Shown: piece after piece, positions 49,505 to 61,159 of the stretch
Numbering within the stretch: position 1 is the first letter of the stretch
Layout: the number at the start of each line of letters is the position of its first letter
Assembly (NCBI GenBank): GCA_022575985.1
Contig: JAKSXM010000231.1
Location: forward strand, 25,954,501 to 26,018,500
Direction of reading: 5' to 3'
Length of the DNA stretch: 64,000 bases
From: Anagrus nilaparvatae
Lineage: Eukaryota > Arthropoda > Insecta > Hymenoptera > Mymaridae
Position numbers and translations under genes: made by a program
The notes under the pieces: model-generated
Told to the model about the DNA's origin: nothing
The model's input: the letters and a program-made list of their open reading frames with translations, nothing else
Database searches by the model: none

Positions 49505-50560
49505 GGGACAGTTTTAGACTTTCCGGAAACTCTTTCAGACTTTTGGAATCCACGGCTAGCTTGAAAGATCGGATTATGCAAACGTCGGGCACTTCGGATT
49601 TTATAGCGGAAAATGAATGTTCAACCTATAAGGAGATAATACTTTTATGGATTTAAATCTTTCACCTAGCTTCTTGCGAGTTATTTGATAAAATGTGTCT
49701 CTCGGGGGAACTGAAAATTAGCCAAAATTTTCCCTGCTCGGATCAGGCTGAGATTTTCAGAAAAGGTTGCTTTTTTGGTTCCCAGAAACATGATGAAACC
49801 CGTTTTTTAAAATCAGTCATCCTCTTTGAGATATTTATCAATATGCCTCCCATTTAAAATACATGGGAAAAGCCATTTAGTAGAGGTATTTCTTAATTTG
49901 CTTCACAATTTTAGTTTGAACAAGCACCAAACCAACGAGAAAAGTTTTTTTTAACATTCATTCAAATTCCTGCTTCATTATAATGAGGATTGGAGTTTGG
50001 CCACCGTGGCCAAACGCCTCTATGTCTGAAAATGTCGCGTTTAAAATTGAAAAAATAACGTTTTTTAAAAATTCTCAAATTATTTATATGTATAAATATA
50101 TATAAAATAAATGTTAATAAAAACTTTTTTTATTGGTTTGGTGCTTGGTCAAACTAAAATTGTGAAGCAAAATAAGAAAAACCGCTACTAAATGGCTTTA
50201 TCCATGTATTTTAAAGGGACACATGTTGATAAATATCTCGAAGAGGATGACTGATTTTGAAAAACGGGTTTCATCATGTTTCTGTGGACCAAAAAAGCAA
50301 CCTTTCCTGAAAAGTTCAGCCCGATCCAAGCAGGGAAAATTTTGGTTAATTTTCAGCTCCCCGGAGAGTCACGTTTTATCAAATAACTCGCAAGAAGCTA
50401 GATGAAAGATTTAAATCCAAAAAAGTATGATCTCCTAATAGGTTGAACATTCATTTTCCGCTATAAAATCCGAAGTGCCCGATGATTGCATAAACCAATC
50501 TTTCAAGCTAGCCGTGCAACGGGAAACTTTTAGATTTTTGTTAGATTTTTGGCGGAGCCT
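49505..50560. mobile_element. ~1.05-kb foldback element
   Basis: The left arm (ACGGCTAGCTTGAAAGATCG at 49552, ...GATTTAAATCTTTCACCTAG, ...ACATGATGAAACCCGTTTTT, ...AGCACCAAACC near 49930) is matched in inverse order by the right arm (TTGGTTTGGTGCTTGGTC at 50134, AAAACGGGTTTCATCATGTT, CTAGATGAAAGATTTAAATC, CTTTCAAGCTAGCCGTGCAA). The loop is about 49935-50130. The arms differ by perhaps 10-15 percent, so it is older than the CAAGGGGAG foldbacks. The ORF at 50223 lies within the arm. Confidence 0.75.
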
Positions 50561-51870
50561 CCTATAAGTGTATACTTTTATAATTTGCTGTAGAATTTGA
50601 CGTATAGTATTAAGTTTTTAGCAGAGGTAACAAAAATTTTATGATTTATGAGAGATAAGGGCAAGGAATTTCAATTTTTAATTATTTAACATATAGCATA
50701 ATAAACAAAAAAATTTCATAATTTAGTTAATTGTCTTTAAAGCGACTCATTAGCTCTATAGCTATGGCTGAGATTATACAAGCCGTATCCTGATTTTTTT
50801 ATGTGACTGTAAATATATGATCTCAGTCTGGCCAACGAATATGGTGTATATTCTTCGCACTGAAAAAATCCAGTTGGTGCTATACTAAAGTTGTTGATGA
50901 CACCATCACTGAAATTCCAGTCGAGGTGGCCGGAATTTTATTTTCCTTTAAATGATTGCTAATTGCATGAATTAAAAAAAAAATTTTGGTCAAAAAGTTA
51001 TCGCTTTTAAAAAGAGTGAAAAATAGAAGTTTCATCATAAAGTGATATTCATTGAATTGGTATTATTTGTTACTATAAATTCATATTTATTAGTTTGCAT
51101 TTTACTTCTAGATGGCATTTCACTTTCTCACGAAAGAAACGGAATTATCACAGTATATAAGTTAGTAGGAAATGGCTAGTGTTCATTGTATTAAATTTTA
51201 TTTCAAAAGACCTTTTTTAATAATCTCCATACTTTTTATTTTACGTAGGGAATATTTTTCTTCATTTTTAAATATGGCGGCTTCCTGCGTCTTCTTGACA
51301 TAGCAGAGGAATAAAAAATGCTAAAAATATCTTTCAAAATTTTTCTACTAGTATTTTTAAACAATTGACTTTGGTTTCATCTAGATTGCTATACAAATTG
51401 TAAAAATTGTTAGTATAAGTGTATTCACAAACAATTAAAAATGTTCGATAAAAGTTCGATAAATTCTATACTTGTTAATAATCTTATAGCTTAAAACATT
51501 GTTCACTAACCGTAACAATTAATTTATCTACGCTTATTTTTATTAACTTTTTAAAAAATAAAGTTTGTAATAAATCCTTATAAAGTTGTCAGTCTGAGTA
51601 AAAGTACTTATATTTGACCTAATTTTTTTTTTTTGAAATAAAAAATAAACAAAAAGTTTCTTGTTTTTTACTAACTTTGATTTATAGTAAAATTTAAAAT
51701 TTTATATCAATCAATTGAAACTTTTCTTGATTATAATTTGAAATATAAGATTTGAAGTAGTAATTAAAAAAAAAATTAGCTGATATAACCGGAATCCTGG
51801 TGACCGCTAACGAGTTTTTTTTTACAGTGTAGTGTGAGTAAAAAAAAATACGCTGCGAACTAGCTCAAAC
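50561..51870. other. AT-rich intergenic DNA, possible old CACTG-ended element
   Basis: CACTGAAAAAATCCAGTTGG (50868) and TTTTTTTTTACAGTG (51815-51829) could be weak inverse ends of another element; the arms do not extend far by eye. The dispersed word TAGATGGC...CTTTCTCACGAAAGAAA lies at 51111-51150. Confidence 0.3.
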
Positions 51871-51874
51871 AATG

Positions 51875-52375
51875 AGCTTAATACATCAATATGCCACTGA
51901 TATCACCGATTACGCAATCATAGATACATTAATAGTTGTGAAATATCACCGGTTACAATATTTTCAGATATTAGTACTTTCATGGAATTAAAATGAGGTA
52001 TTACACAAAATAAAAAAATATTACAGTTTTTTTAATTTTTTTGTTTTTTTAATTATAAGAAAAAAATTTTGAAAAAATTCGGTATCAGATCCAAAAAATT
52101 ACTATAAACAAACTTTCTAAAACTAGTACTTTCATAGAAATAAATTAGGTACTACGTCCAAAAAGAAAAAAATATTTGGTGTTTTTTGTATTTTTTTGTA
52201 AAAAAATTTTGGAAAAAAAATTTCAAAAAATTAGTTATCAGGTTCGAGATATCGAGTAAAAATTGTACTTTCGAATATAAGTACTGTCATGGAAATAAAT
52301 GAATTATATGCCAAAAAATCAAAAATCAAAATTTGAACCATCACAATAGTTCCTCTATGAGGACCAAAACTAAAA
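51875..52375 (+). repeat. Dispersed repeat family R3, copy 3
   Basis: Same order as 35815-36640: CAATGAGCTTAATACATCAA, TTCGGTATCAGATCCAAAAA, AACTAGTACTTTCATAGAAA, GAGATATCGAGTAAAAATTG, then AAAAATCAAAATTTGAACC and ATAGTTCCTCTATGAGGACC. It lacks the CA microsatellite segment. Confidence 0.6.
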
Positions 52376-52630
52376 TCTTAGCAAAATTTTAGTGGTAAGA
52401 ATTTTAATAATTTTTATTTTACTAAACTTAAAATTATCTTAAACGGTTTGTTAATCTATTAATTGAAATTAATTTAAAATAGTTGAAAATTTTTTGAAAA
52501 TAGCTGTTATAAGGTCCTTGGCATATAAACAAAAGCTTCAAAATAAATGCAAAAATAACAGATCTATTTTTAGTCTGTATTTCTTGAATCAAAAATTTAA
52601 CTCAGTTTAAAAGTAAATAAAAATCTTAGA

Positions 52631-52830
52631 ACTGGTTTATGTTTTAACACACAACAATCATGAAACATTGAAGTTCTTGTTCTTGACTCCCACTTCAAAA
52701 TATTCCAAGTCTTTAAATCAAAAATATTCGAATTCCATTTCTACCCCCCTAAAATGTCACTTTTTAACCCCCCCCCCTGTCGTGTCAGACTTTTTTAAAT
52801 ACCCCATCCAATGAACATGTTCTATGTTAA
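52631..52830 (+). mobile_element. C-run-rich dispersed repeat, copy at 52.6 kb
   Basis: GGTTTATGTTTTAACACACA, CTTGACTCCCACTTCAAAAT, the two C runs, and AATACCCCATCCAATGAACA then TGTTCTATGTT. The 3' end is complete, as in the 22.5-24.2 kb copy. Confidence 0.6.
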
Positions 52831-54005
52831 AAATTAATCAAATAATAATGATGAGAAATAATCTCGAGTAAAGATAAATTCCATAAAATAAATTAAAAAT
52901 TCAGTGTAATCTCTATTGGCTCTTTAATTTTCATAATATTCATAAATATCGATATCCTGCAGGTTATTTCTTGTTATATTTAGCATACATATTATAAAGT
53001 ATTAAAAGCTTAAAATCATCAATATAACTGGTCAGTTATTCAACACGTGTATCATGGGAGTTGATTAACGAAATGACTAGAGAGAAAATCTCTATAATAT
53101 GAAATGTTATATAGATTTTATATCCTCGGATTTATGTTTTTTAATATCAAAGCATATTTTATGCTATATATTCAAAATTTATATAAAAAAATTTTTTTTA
53201 CACTTATTAGATAATATTTTCAAGTAATTAATTTTTTAATTATTATTAACTTTTTTAAAATATTGGATTAAATTAAAAGAGAAATAAATATACATAAATT
53301 ATTATATACATGTAAAAAAACTTACTCAATTTAAGAAAAATAAAGAAAACAAGAACGAAGAAAAAGTTCCAACAATTCCTCAAACTGCTTTTACTCTTTC
53401 TGGACTTTTCGATACCTAAAAAATAAAAACAAAGAAATAAACTTTAAAAAACTTGTACAAGAAATATTTTTTTTTCTTATTTTAACTTTTTGATTTATAA
53501 AATATTTCAAAAAAAAAAAGCAATTTATTTTGGTCTATCCTTTGTTTCTACAAAATTTAAAAACTAATTATTTGAAAAATGTTTGGTTCTATTTATTGAT
53601 TTTAAAATTATAGTTTTAATTTCATACATTATGTCATGATATATATGTATGACATAATACAAATATCAATAATTAGAGAATACATTTGTCATTACGTATT
53701 ATAAATAACAATAAATTATTCAAATACCTAATTTATCAATATGAAAACAAATTCATATCGATGTACGTGTATTTCGAGAACTATAATTTAATTTCATTTG
53801 TATAAATATTTTGATACTGCTAATAAAGTTTAACCTGGCTTTTTAAGCTAAATAAATAAAAGAAAGGTATAGGTTTTGGGTGTTTTGACCCATTGAACTC
53901 AAGTACAGGATCGAATTTGGTCAAAAATTTCGATTATATTCAAGAAGGCTACGAATTGTAGCAAGTCTTTGTAATTGAGTACTGAATTTGCGATATATTT
54001 AACTA
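52831..54005. other. AT-rich intergenic DNA
   Basis: No feature supported before the Helitron end. Confidence 0.4.
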
Positions 54006-54040
54006 CTAGATTACCCGGGACGAGTATAAGACTGAGCGAA
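54006..54040 (-). mobile_element. Helitron 3' terminus (minus strand)
   Basis: Read on the minus strand the sequence ends ...CTCGTCCCGGGTAATCTAG and is followed by T. Helitrons end in CTRR, usually CTAG, and insert between A and T. GC-rich bases just before this end stand out in AT-rich DNA, as a terminal hairpin region would. It lies about 300 bases downstream of the helicase pseudogene stop, in the right orientation. Confidence 0.6.
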
Positions 54041-54311
54041 GCTATAGAAAATTTTTTGATTTATTTTATAATTTTTTTTAAATCATTATATTATTATTTC
54101 TTATTTAAAAATAATCCAAGTTAAAAATAAATAGTTTCATATTTAATCATCTGTATAAGTATTATTTTATCGTATATATAGTTTATTTGGTCTAGGAGTA
54201 ATTGTTTTGTTTTTTAAAATAAATTTAGGCATATAAATGAAAAAAAATATAATTTATTGGATTATTAATGTATGAAATTGAATATATTTTTTTTTATTTT
54301 ATTTTTATATT

Positions 54312-56815
54312 TTAATGAATATCGTTTTTCAATTTGTGTAAAAACTTTTGTTTGTCTTTAAAAGAAGCACATAGTCGAATAGAGTCGTATCTATATTTGT
54401 TGTAATCTTTTATTAGAATTAAATCGTTTATTGATTTAACTCTACTTAATCCTACCTAAGTGGTACCTAATTGCTTTTCACTGTCTCCAATATGGAGAAA
54501 CATTTTATGAATAGTTTGGCCTTGGGATTTATGTATGGTTATTGAATATGATGACATAAGTGGTAATTGTATTCGGCTGCATTGTATTTTATTATGTGTC
54601 CATGTACGGTTTAGAGGTATTATTGGAAATAGATTTTTATATAAATAGGGTCCTTTATAATTATCAAATTCTACCATGATAGCTTCTGGTAATTGCGGTG
54701 GTGAATTATTTTCAGCATAAATTATTTCTTTCGCATATCCTAAAGTACCATTTATTAAACCTCCTTCAGTCCATAAGTTTGCCCGTAACGACACGACAAT
54801 TTTTAGATAAGTATAAAACATTTTGTAACCCTGATCATCTGAACAACGAATGGCTACATTAGGTGCATTTGTGGCTACAATTCGAGCTAATGGGTTTCCT
54901 GTGGTTTTAAATGTTTTTCGTTATGTGCATCTACTTGTATGCATTTCGGGTATAAATGTATTGCATTTTCAAACTTATCTAATTCGTTTTTAGGTATTAT
55001 AGATTCTCGTCTATTATGCAGTGCTTCGAAATTTTCCTGCGACAATTCTGCATTTGCTATTTCATCTAATAATTTTGAATGTGGTGTTTGATTTCCTTCG
55101 GTGTGCATTTTGTAAACAGAAATATTTCTGAAATTGTTTAAAAACAAGTTCTCTTTGCGATTGCATTTTGTCAGTAGATTTTTTTTAACTAAATATTGCC
55201 GTATGTCCTACCGCCGTTAATTGGTTATAATCTCCGAATAAGTATATTATTATTCCACCAAAAGGTTCATCAATTTCGTTAGCAAAAATTTCTCTACACC
55301 GTGATTCTATTTGATATAAAGTACGTAAACCTATTATTATTATTTCGTCAATAAACAGAAATTTCAAATTTTTTAATTCTTTGTAGTTTTTTGGCATTTT
55401 TATTTTCTAATGAACCAAATTGTTTATAATTTAAAGGTAATCGTAGTAATGAGTGATATGTTTTTCCATATACATTTACAGCAGGCATGCCAGTACGTGC
55501 TCCGATTTTGACTGCATCTTCCCCGAAAGCAGATGTTATCATTTTTACCATTTCTTTTATTACTGTGCTTTATCCTGATCCTGCTTTTCCTTTTACTATT
55601 ACTCATTTGATCATATTGGATGTTAATGTATTATTTTTAATCGCGTCTATTTGTCCTTTTAAACAGTTTAAAACTTCTTGTTGATCTTCTGTAAATTTTA
55701 TATTTTTTTTCTCGTCATCTGAATTTTGTTTGTTTGAATTATCTGATTTATAATTTTTTTAAAAATTTTCAATATCATCTTTAGATGGTATATTTTTGTC
55801 TGTTATATTCCAATCGTAGCATATATCAATTTGTCTTTTTCCTAATTCAATGTTATCAATATTTTCACAGTATCCAGATAAATATTCAAATGGATTTCTA
55901 ACCATGTCATCATTTAAGGATTCAGGAATTTCATCTGTTTCTTCATATTCATGTAAATTTATTTCATTTTCTTCACTAATGTTTAAAGAATTATATAGTT
56001 CCTTCCATGAATCATGATTTAAATTATTAATTAGAATATCATTTTTATTATTTCTAAATGATACATTTAAAATACAATGTAACTTATAATATTTTTCATC
56101 TTCTGTTTCATTGTCAACAATGTTTATTTTCGGAAATATTCTTACAATGCATTCTTTTCGTCTTTTTATAAATTTATTGTTGTAAACTCTGTAGTGTTTA
56201 CAAAAATTTATCAAATTTAAATCCTCAAGTTCAGGTGGTCTTATTTTATATGTCTCAATTAATGTTGAATCATTTGCTTCCATAGTAGAAATAAATAATT
56301 TTTGAATTGCTGTTTTTACGTGTAAATTATCTGACATCGATTGGCAAATTTCGTTCATACATTCCTGTAAATTTTTTGAAATTTTTTCACCCCTTGATGC
56401 GTAGTTGGCGATATAATAATATACTGCTTTTTCAGAGATAATCGGTGAGAAATCTGTATTTGCTCGCCAAATCGATGTTATTATTGTATTATATCGTTGT
56501 ATTAATGTATCATTTCGTTTTGGATGACATCTGAAATACCCATCTGAATTGTCTATGCAACTTTTTGTTTTTAGAGGTTGCGGAAAATTGAAACGACATG
56601 TAAGTTTATTTGATTTGTATTTGTAACGTAAGCAATGTTTGCCATGTATTGTATGTCTTTACAATCGATTTAATAAATGTATTAAATTGTTTGTCAATTG
56701 ATCCTTTTTTATATCTGAAAAATTCTCTTTAGATGGATGAGAAACGCCTATATCATGTCTTGGGTTAATAGCTAAACAGTTAGTTTAATTATTTCTAAGG
56801 GTGCGTTAAGCGTAT
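54312..56815 (-). pseudogene. Decayed Helitron Rep/PIF1-helicase gene
   Basis: Reading down the minus strand: 56.8-56.66 kb, NPRHDIGVSHPSKENF, then a stop where homologues continue; 56658-55759, an open frame with CRFNFPQPL, PKRNDTLIQRYN, WRANTDFSPIISEKAVYYYI and NYASRGEK, typical of the Helitron Rep C-terminal part and linker; 55.68-55.43 kb, the PIF1 start (FTEDQQEVLN) and Walker A region, with a TGA before and a TAA in place of the Walker A lysine; 55397-55185 (frameshifted), Walker B LFIDEI and GDYNQL; 55147-54887, an HNEKHLK segment; 54821-54456, CSRIQLPL and TIHKSQGQT; then a TAG and VGLSRVK before a final TAA at 54312. At least five breaks make it dead, though codon order and spacing are complete. 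Confidence 0.88.
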
Positions 56816-56869
56816 CACAATTATTTTTTGCAGAGGTAGCGGCTTCTAATAGGATATTTTAGGAACCAT

Positions 56870-57205
56870 TTTATTTTTATATTTATTTATTCAGCGAGTG
56901 AGATAATCGATATTTTTTTTTATTAAAATGTTTTTAAATTTTCTTGAATATTCCTAGATAATGTGAAATTTTTTTTTTTTTTGTAAACATTGAAATGTTC
57001 CATATAAAATTTAAAAAAATGCTATTTTTATGTGGAGTTTATTTTTATATTTATTTATTCACCGGGTGAGATAATCGATATTTTTTTTTATTGAAATGTT
57101 TTTAAATTTTCTTAAATATCCCTAGATAGTGTGAAATTTTTTTTTTTTTTCGTAAACATCGAAATTTTCCATATAAAATTTAAAAAAATGTTATTTTTTA
57201 TGTCA
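56870..57205. repeat. Two tandem copies of a ~167-bp unit
   Basis: The word GTGAGATAATCGATATTTTT occurs at about 56897 and 57065, and both copies continue through CCTAGATA(A/G)TGTGAAATTT and CCATATAAAATTTAAAAAAA. It lies between the Helitron pseudogene and a second CTAG end, so it may be part of the Helitron 5' region. Confidence 0.75.
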
Positions 57206-57217
57206 AGTTTATTTTTA

Positions 57218-57262
57218 CTAGCTAATTGGCCTCGCGATGCTCGGCTTAACAAACTAAAACAT
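57218..57262 (-). mobile_element. Possible second Helitron-like 3' end
   Basis: On the minus strand: GCCGAGCATCGCGAGGCCAA then TTAGCTAG followed by T. A GC-rich stretch just inside a CTAG|T end is the Helitron pattern. If real, the element extends to the right and would include the palindrome that follows. Confidence 0.35.
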
Positions 57263-58464
57263 CTTTTGCATTAATTTATTTATATTTTGATCATATATGT
57301 TTAGTTATAATAAATTTAGTCATAAGCTCTCAGCCACCAACTTTTGCTTCATTATATAAAAACATGAAGAAATGTTAAAAATACTATTAGAAAAATGGTT
57401 TCGATCGGAAATTTCCCTGGATATCCGAATTTTTAAACCGTTTTTTTAAATTTTCATGTGGAAACCCGAAAAATTGGAAAATGTGAGCCGTAGCGGCTGT
57501 AGCTCATAACTCAAAACCCGTCACTTCAAATTACTTCAAACTGGGAGGTTACTTCATACGGAAAAGTTATAACGATAATTAGTGAAATTTTCCGATTTTG
57601 AAAATGCAAATTTAGCGAAAAAAGCTATATTTATGTGCAAATTTAGGCAGAACCGATTTCATATTCAAAATTTATCATAAAATAAATTTTTTTTTAATGC
57701 CTTTAAACCTTTTCTATTGATACATATATAGTCAATTCCAGGAAATTAGACTTTTTATAAGAAACTATTCAAGTAATTATTAGTGAAAATGACCTAATAG
57801 GAAAACAAATGTCTGGAATTTTGAAAAATCAAATTTGGCTGGATTAAGTATGTTAAAATATGACACCTTACCAATTTTTATGGTTCTGGAGTAAAAACTT
57901 TTGAAATATCAGCTGTTTTTTGAATTAAAAATATTTTCAAATTTTTAAAGAAAATCTGAGTAAATTTTGTATTTTAATTTTTTTACACTCTTAACAGAGC
58001 TCAAAAACTATTTTCAATCATAGGAAATAGCTGAAGCTTCTTACTGCGAGTAATTTCGGCTGTCAGTTTTTGGAAAAACATCGAGATTGCTGAATAAAAC
58101 GTAAATTCTAAAGAAATTTTTTTTTTTTTTAATGTGGATTTTTGAAACACTGGGAAATTCTTTTCTTTTTTGTTGCACTTAAAATTACTGTTTTTCTAAA
58201 AGAAAATTATAATTCTTTTTTAAAATTTCTATTTCAGGGTATTTAACCTTTTTAGTTTTGAAAAACTTAAAAAACAAATAAAGATGTTTATTATAAATAT
58301 TGTTCCCAACGTTTCGAGTCTTTATAAGACTCCTTTTCAAGGGATTCTATATACATATTAAAATTGAATTAGTATTACATTAATTACATATTTTTGAAAT
58401 TATTAATACATATTTTTAAAAAAAAAAAGTTTACCTATTAAGTAATTTTTTAAAAAATTACTGA

Positions 58465-59463
58465 CAAGGGGAGTTCAATACATTTGGAACACCGAATTAC
58501 ACAAAATGGTTATGGATGAGTTTGTTATGTTGAAAAAACATGCCGACTACCCTCCGTTCCTTCCAATGGGCCTTCTGAGCCTAGAAATGCAGGGCTCAAT
58601 ATTATAAAATAGGATTTTTTGGTAATTTTCAAAGAAACGCCAAAACCTCGCAAGTTAACCAAAACTCTTCTGGTTGGTCTCATTTTTTTGGTTTAAGTAT
58701 CACCTTTCATACGCCATAAACCGCAATTTATTATCACTAATTCTCTTATCACTATAGCCAATTAACCAAACGGTCATTTTTAGCTAAAAATGACCAATTT
58801 TTAAAATGCTGCCAAATTTGTAATTTCTGACGGAAATGGGTTTTATAGATCTGAAAAATTTGTACAAGCTTCAAATTTCCAAAAATTCATTGCTCGTCTC
58901 ATTTCCTTGATTAATTTTTAAGGAATGGCTCTTCAAAGTTACCATTAAAAATGAGCTTTTTTAAAAAATCGTAAAATTGGGACTGTGACTTCAAATTATC
59001 ATATCTGGTTAACAAATAATTGCAAAAGGTAAAGTCAAGAAGTTTTGGAAACTTGAAGCTTGTACAAATTTTTTCAGACCTATAAAACCCATTTTCGTCA
59101 GAAATTACAAATTTGGTAGCATTTTAAAAATTGGTCATTTTTAGCTAAAAATGACCGTTTGGTTAATTGGCTATAGTGATGAGAGAATTAGTGATAATAA
59201 ATTGCGGTTTACGGCCTATGAAAGGTGATACTTAAACCAAAAAAATGAGACCACCCAGAAGAGTTTTGGTTAACTTGCAAGGTTTTGGCGTTTCTTTGAA
59301 AATTACCAAAAAATCCTATTTTATAACATTGAGCCCTGCGTTTCTAGGCCCAGAAGGCCCATTGGAAGAAACGGAGGGTAGTCGGCATGTTTTTTCAACC
59401 TAACAAACTCATCCATAACCATTTGGTGTAATTCGGTGTTCCAAATGTATTGAACTCCCCTTG
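58465..59463. mobile_element. ~1-kb foldback DNA element, copy 2, TSD TGA
   Basis: Same ends as the copy at 7336-8330 (CAAGGGGAGTTCAATACATT and inverse), flanked by TGA at 58462-58464 and 59464-59466. The opposite palindrome arm has the uninterrupted site, AAATATAACTCAGTAATTTT (59854-59873), with a single TCA. Its loop is in the opposite orientation to that of copy 1 relative to the + strand. Non-coding. Confidence 0.9.
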
Positions 59464-59991
59464 TGAGTTATATTTGGTGACTGTTTAAAAAAACAAAAAT
59501 TTTTTTGTTAACAGTATAAATTTGATGTTCTACTATAAACACCATGAATACAACTGAATTAATTTTGACATTTGGTATATTACTAACGAAATTTAAGTCT
59601 ATTTGTTTATATTATAGAAATTCTTAGCACTTGACTTTATATATTTATTAATTCTTAACTTGTAATATGAAGCATATGTAACTAAAAAATTTTTTTAAAT
59701 CTTATATTTTTATAAATATAGACTTTTTATAGACTTAAATTTCGTTAGTAATATACCAAATGTCAAAATTAATTCAGTTGTATTCATGGTGTTTATAGTA
59801 GAACATCAAATTTATACTGTTAACAAAAAAATTTTTGTTTTTTTAAACAGTCACCAAATATAACTCAGTAATTTTTTAAAAAATTACTTAATAGGTAAAC
59901 TTTTTTTTTTTTAAAATATGTATTAATAATTTCAAAAATATGTAATTAATGTAATACTAATTCAATTTTAATATGTATATAGAATCCCTTG

Positions 59992-60034
59992 AAAAGGAGT
60001 CTTATAAAGACTCGAAACGTTGGGAACAATATTT
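59992..60034 (+). ncRNA. Hammerhead-like motif in the palindrome arm (inverse copy near 58307-58349)
   Basis: CCTTGAAAAG, then GAGTC-loop-GACTC, then GAAACGTTGGGAAC: the layout of a hammerhead ribozyme (CUGANGA, stem II, GAAAC), but the first core box is altered, so catalysis is doubtful. Such motifs with CGAAACGT are known from Penelope-like and other retroelements. AATAAA follows shortly after (60036-60041). The identical inverse copy lies in the left arm. Confidence 0.3.
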
Positions 60035-61159
60035 ATAATAAACATCTTTGCTCTGGAAAAGTCGATTTCTCATTTATTCAACTATTAAATCCATACCAGA
60101 CGTAAAAGAATCAACAAATAATTATAAAATATAATAATTAAAAATCCACATTAAAAAAAAAAATTTTCTTTTAGAATTTTAGTTTTAATGAGCTTTCCTT
60201 GATGTTTTTCCAAAAACTGACAGCCAAAATGACTCGCAGTAAGAAGTTTCAGCTATTTCCTATGATTGAAAATAGTTTTTGAGCTCTGTTCAGAGTGTAA
60301 AAAAATTAAAATACAAAATTCACTCAGATTTACTTTAAAAATTTGAAAATATTTTTAATTCAAAAAACAGCTGCTATGTCAAAAGTTTTTACTCCATAAC
60401 CTTAAAAATTGGTAAGGTGACATAGTTTAACATACTTAATCCAGCCAAATTTGATTTTTCAAAATTCCAGACATTTGTTTTCCTATTAGGTCATTTTCAC
60501 TAATAATTACATGAATAGTTTCTTATAAAAAGTCTAATTTCGTAGAATTGACTATATCTGTCAATAGAAAAGATTTATAGGGATTTAAAAAAAATTTATT
60601 TTATGATAAATTATACCTATGAAATCGGTTCTGCCTAAATTTGCATATAAATATAGCTTTTTTCGCTAAATTTGCATTTTCAAAATCGGAAAATTTAACT
60701 AATTATCGTTATAACTTTTCCGTATGTGAAAATACCCATACTTATATTAATACCAGGTGAAATTATATGGAATACCCTGTCTCTACCCCCAGTTTGAAGT
60801 TATTTGAAGTGACGGGTTTTGAGTTATGAGCTACAGCTGGTACGGCTCACATTTTCCAATTTTCCGGGTTTCCACGTGAAAATTTTAAAAAACGGTTTAA
60901 AAATTCCGATAGCGAGGGAAATTTTTGATCGAAACCATTTTTCTATTAGTATTTTTAACATTTCGTCATGCTTTTATATAATTAAGCAAAAGTTGGTGCC
61001 TGAGAGCTTTAAAATCGGTCCCAATTTTCAAAAATTTACAGAGATGGCTAGAAATGATTTTAAGACGTAAATTTTGGGGAGTGAGGACATTTTATATATA
61101 TAATCACCTGTGCAAAGTTACAGCCAAATCGGAAGACCCCATCTGGAGGTCAACGTACG

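Larger units (their letters stand above)
57324..61010. repeat. 3.7-kb palindrome (foldback) with a nested element
   Basis: The left arm starts AGCTCTCAGCCACCAACTTT (57324) and the right arm ends AGTTGGTGCCTGAGAGCTTT. Matching inverse blocks continue inward (GAAACCATTTTTCTA; ACGGGTTTTGAGTTATGAGC; GAAATCGGTTCTGCCTAAAT; CTCAAAAACTATTTTCAATC). Innermost arms are 59464-59602 and 59729-59864, nearly perfect, around a ~125-bp loop. The left arm holds the foldback at 58465-59463; the right arm has about 60 extra bases near 60730-60790. Divergence rises outward. ORFs here are shadows of the arms. No transposase is seen, so origin by inverted duplication or as a large foldback transposon are both open. 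Confidence 0.85.

Noticed and set aside
55487..55684. 65-codon plus-strand ORF
   Set aside because: Antisense shadow of the Helitron helicase Walker A region.
60819..61070. 83-codon plus-strand ORF
   Set aside because: It lies in the right arm of the 3.7-kb palindrome; the left arm does not preserve the frame.
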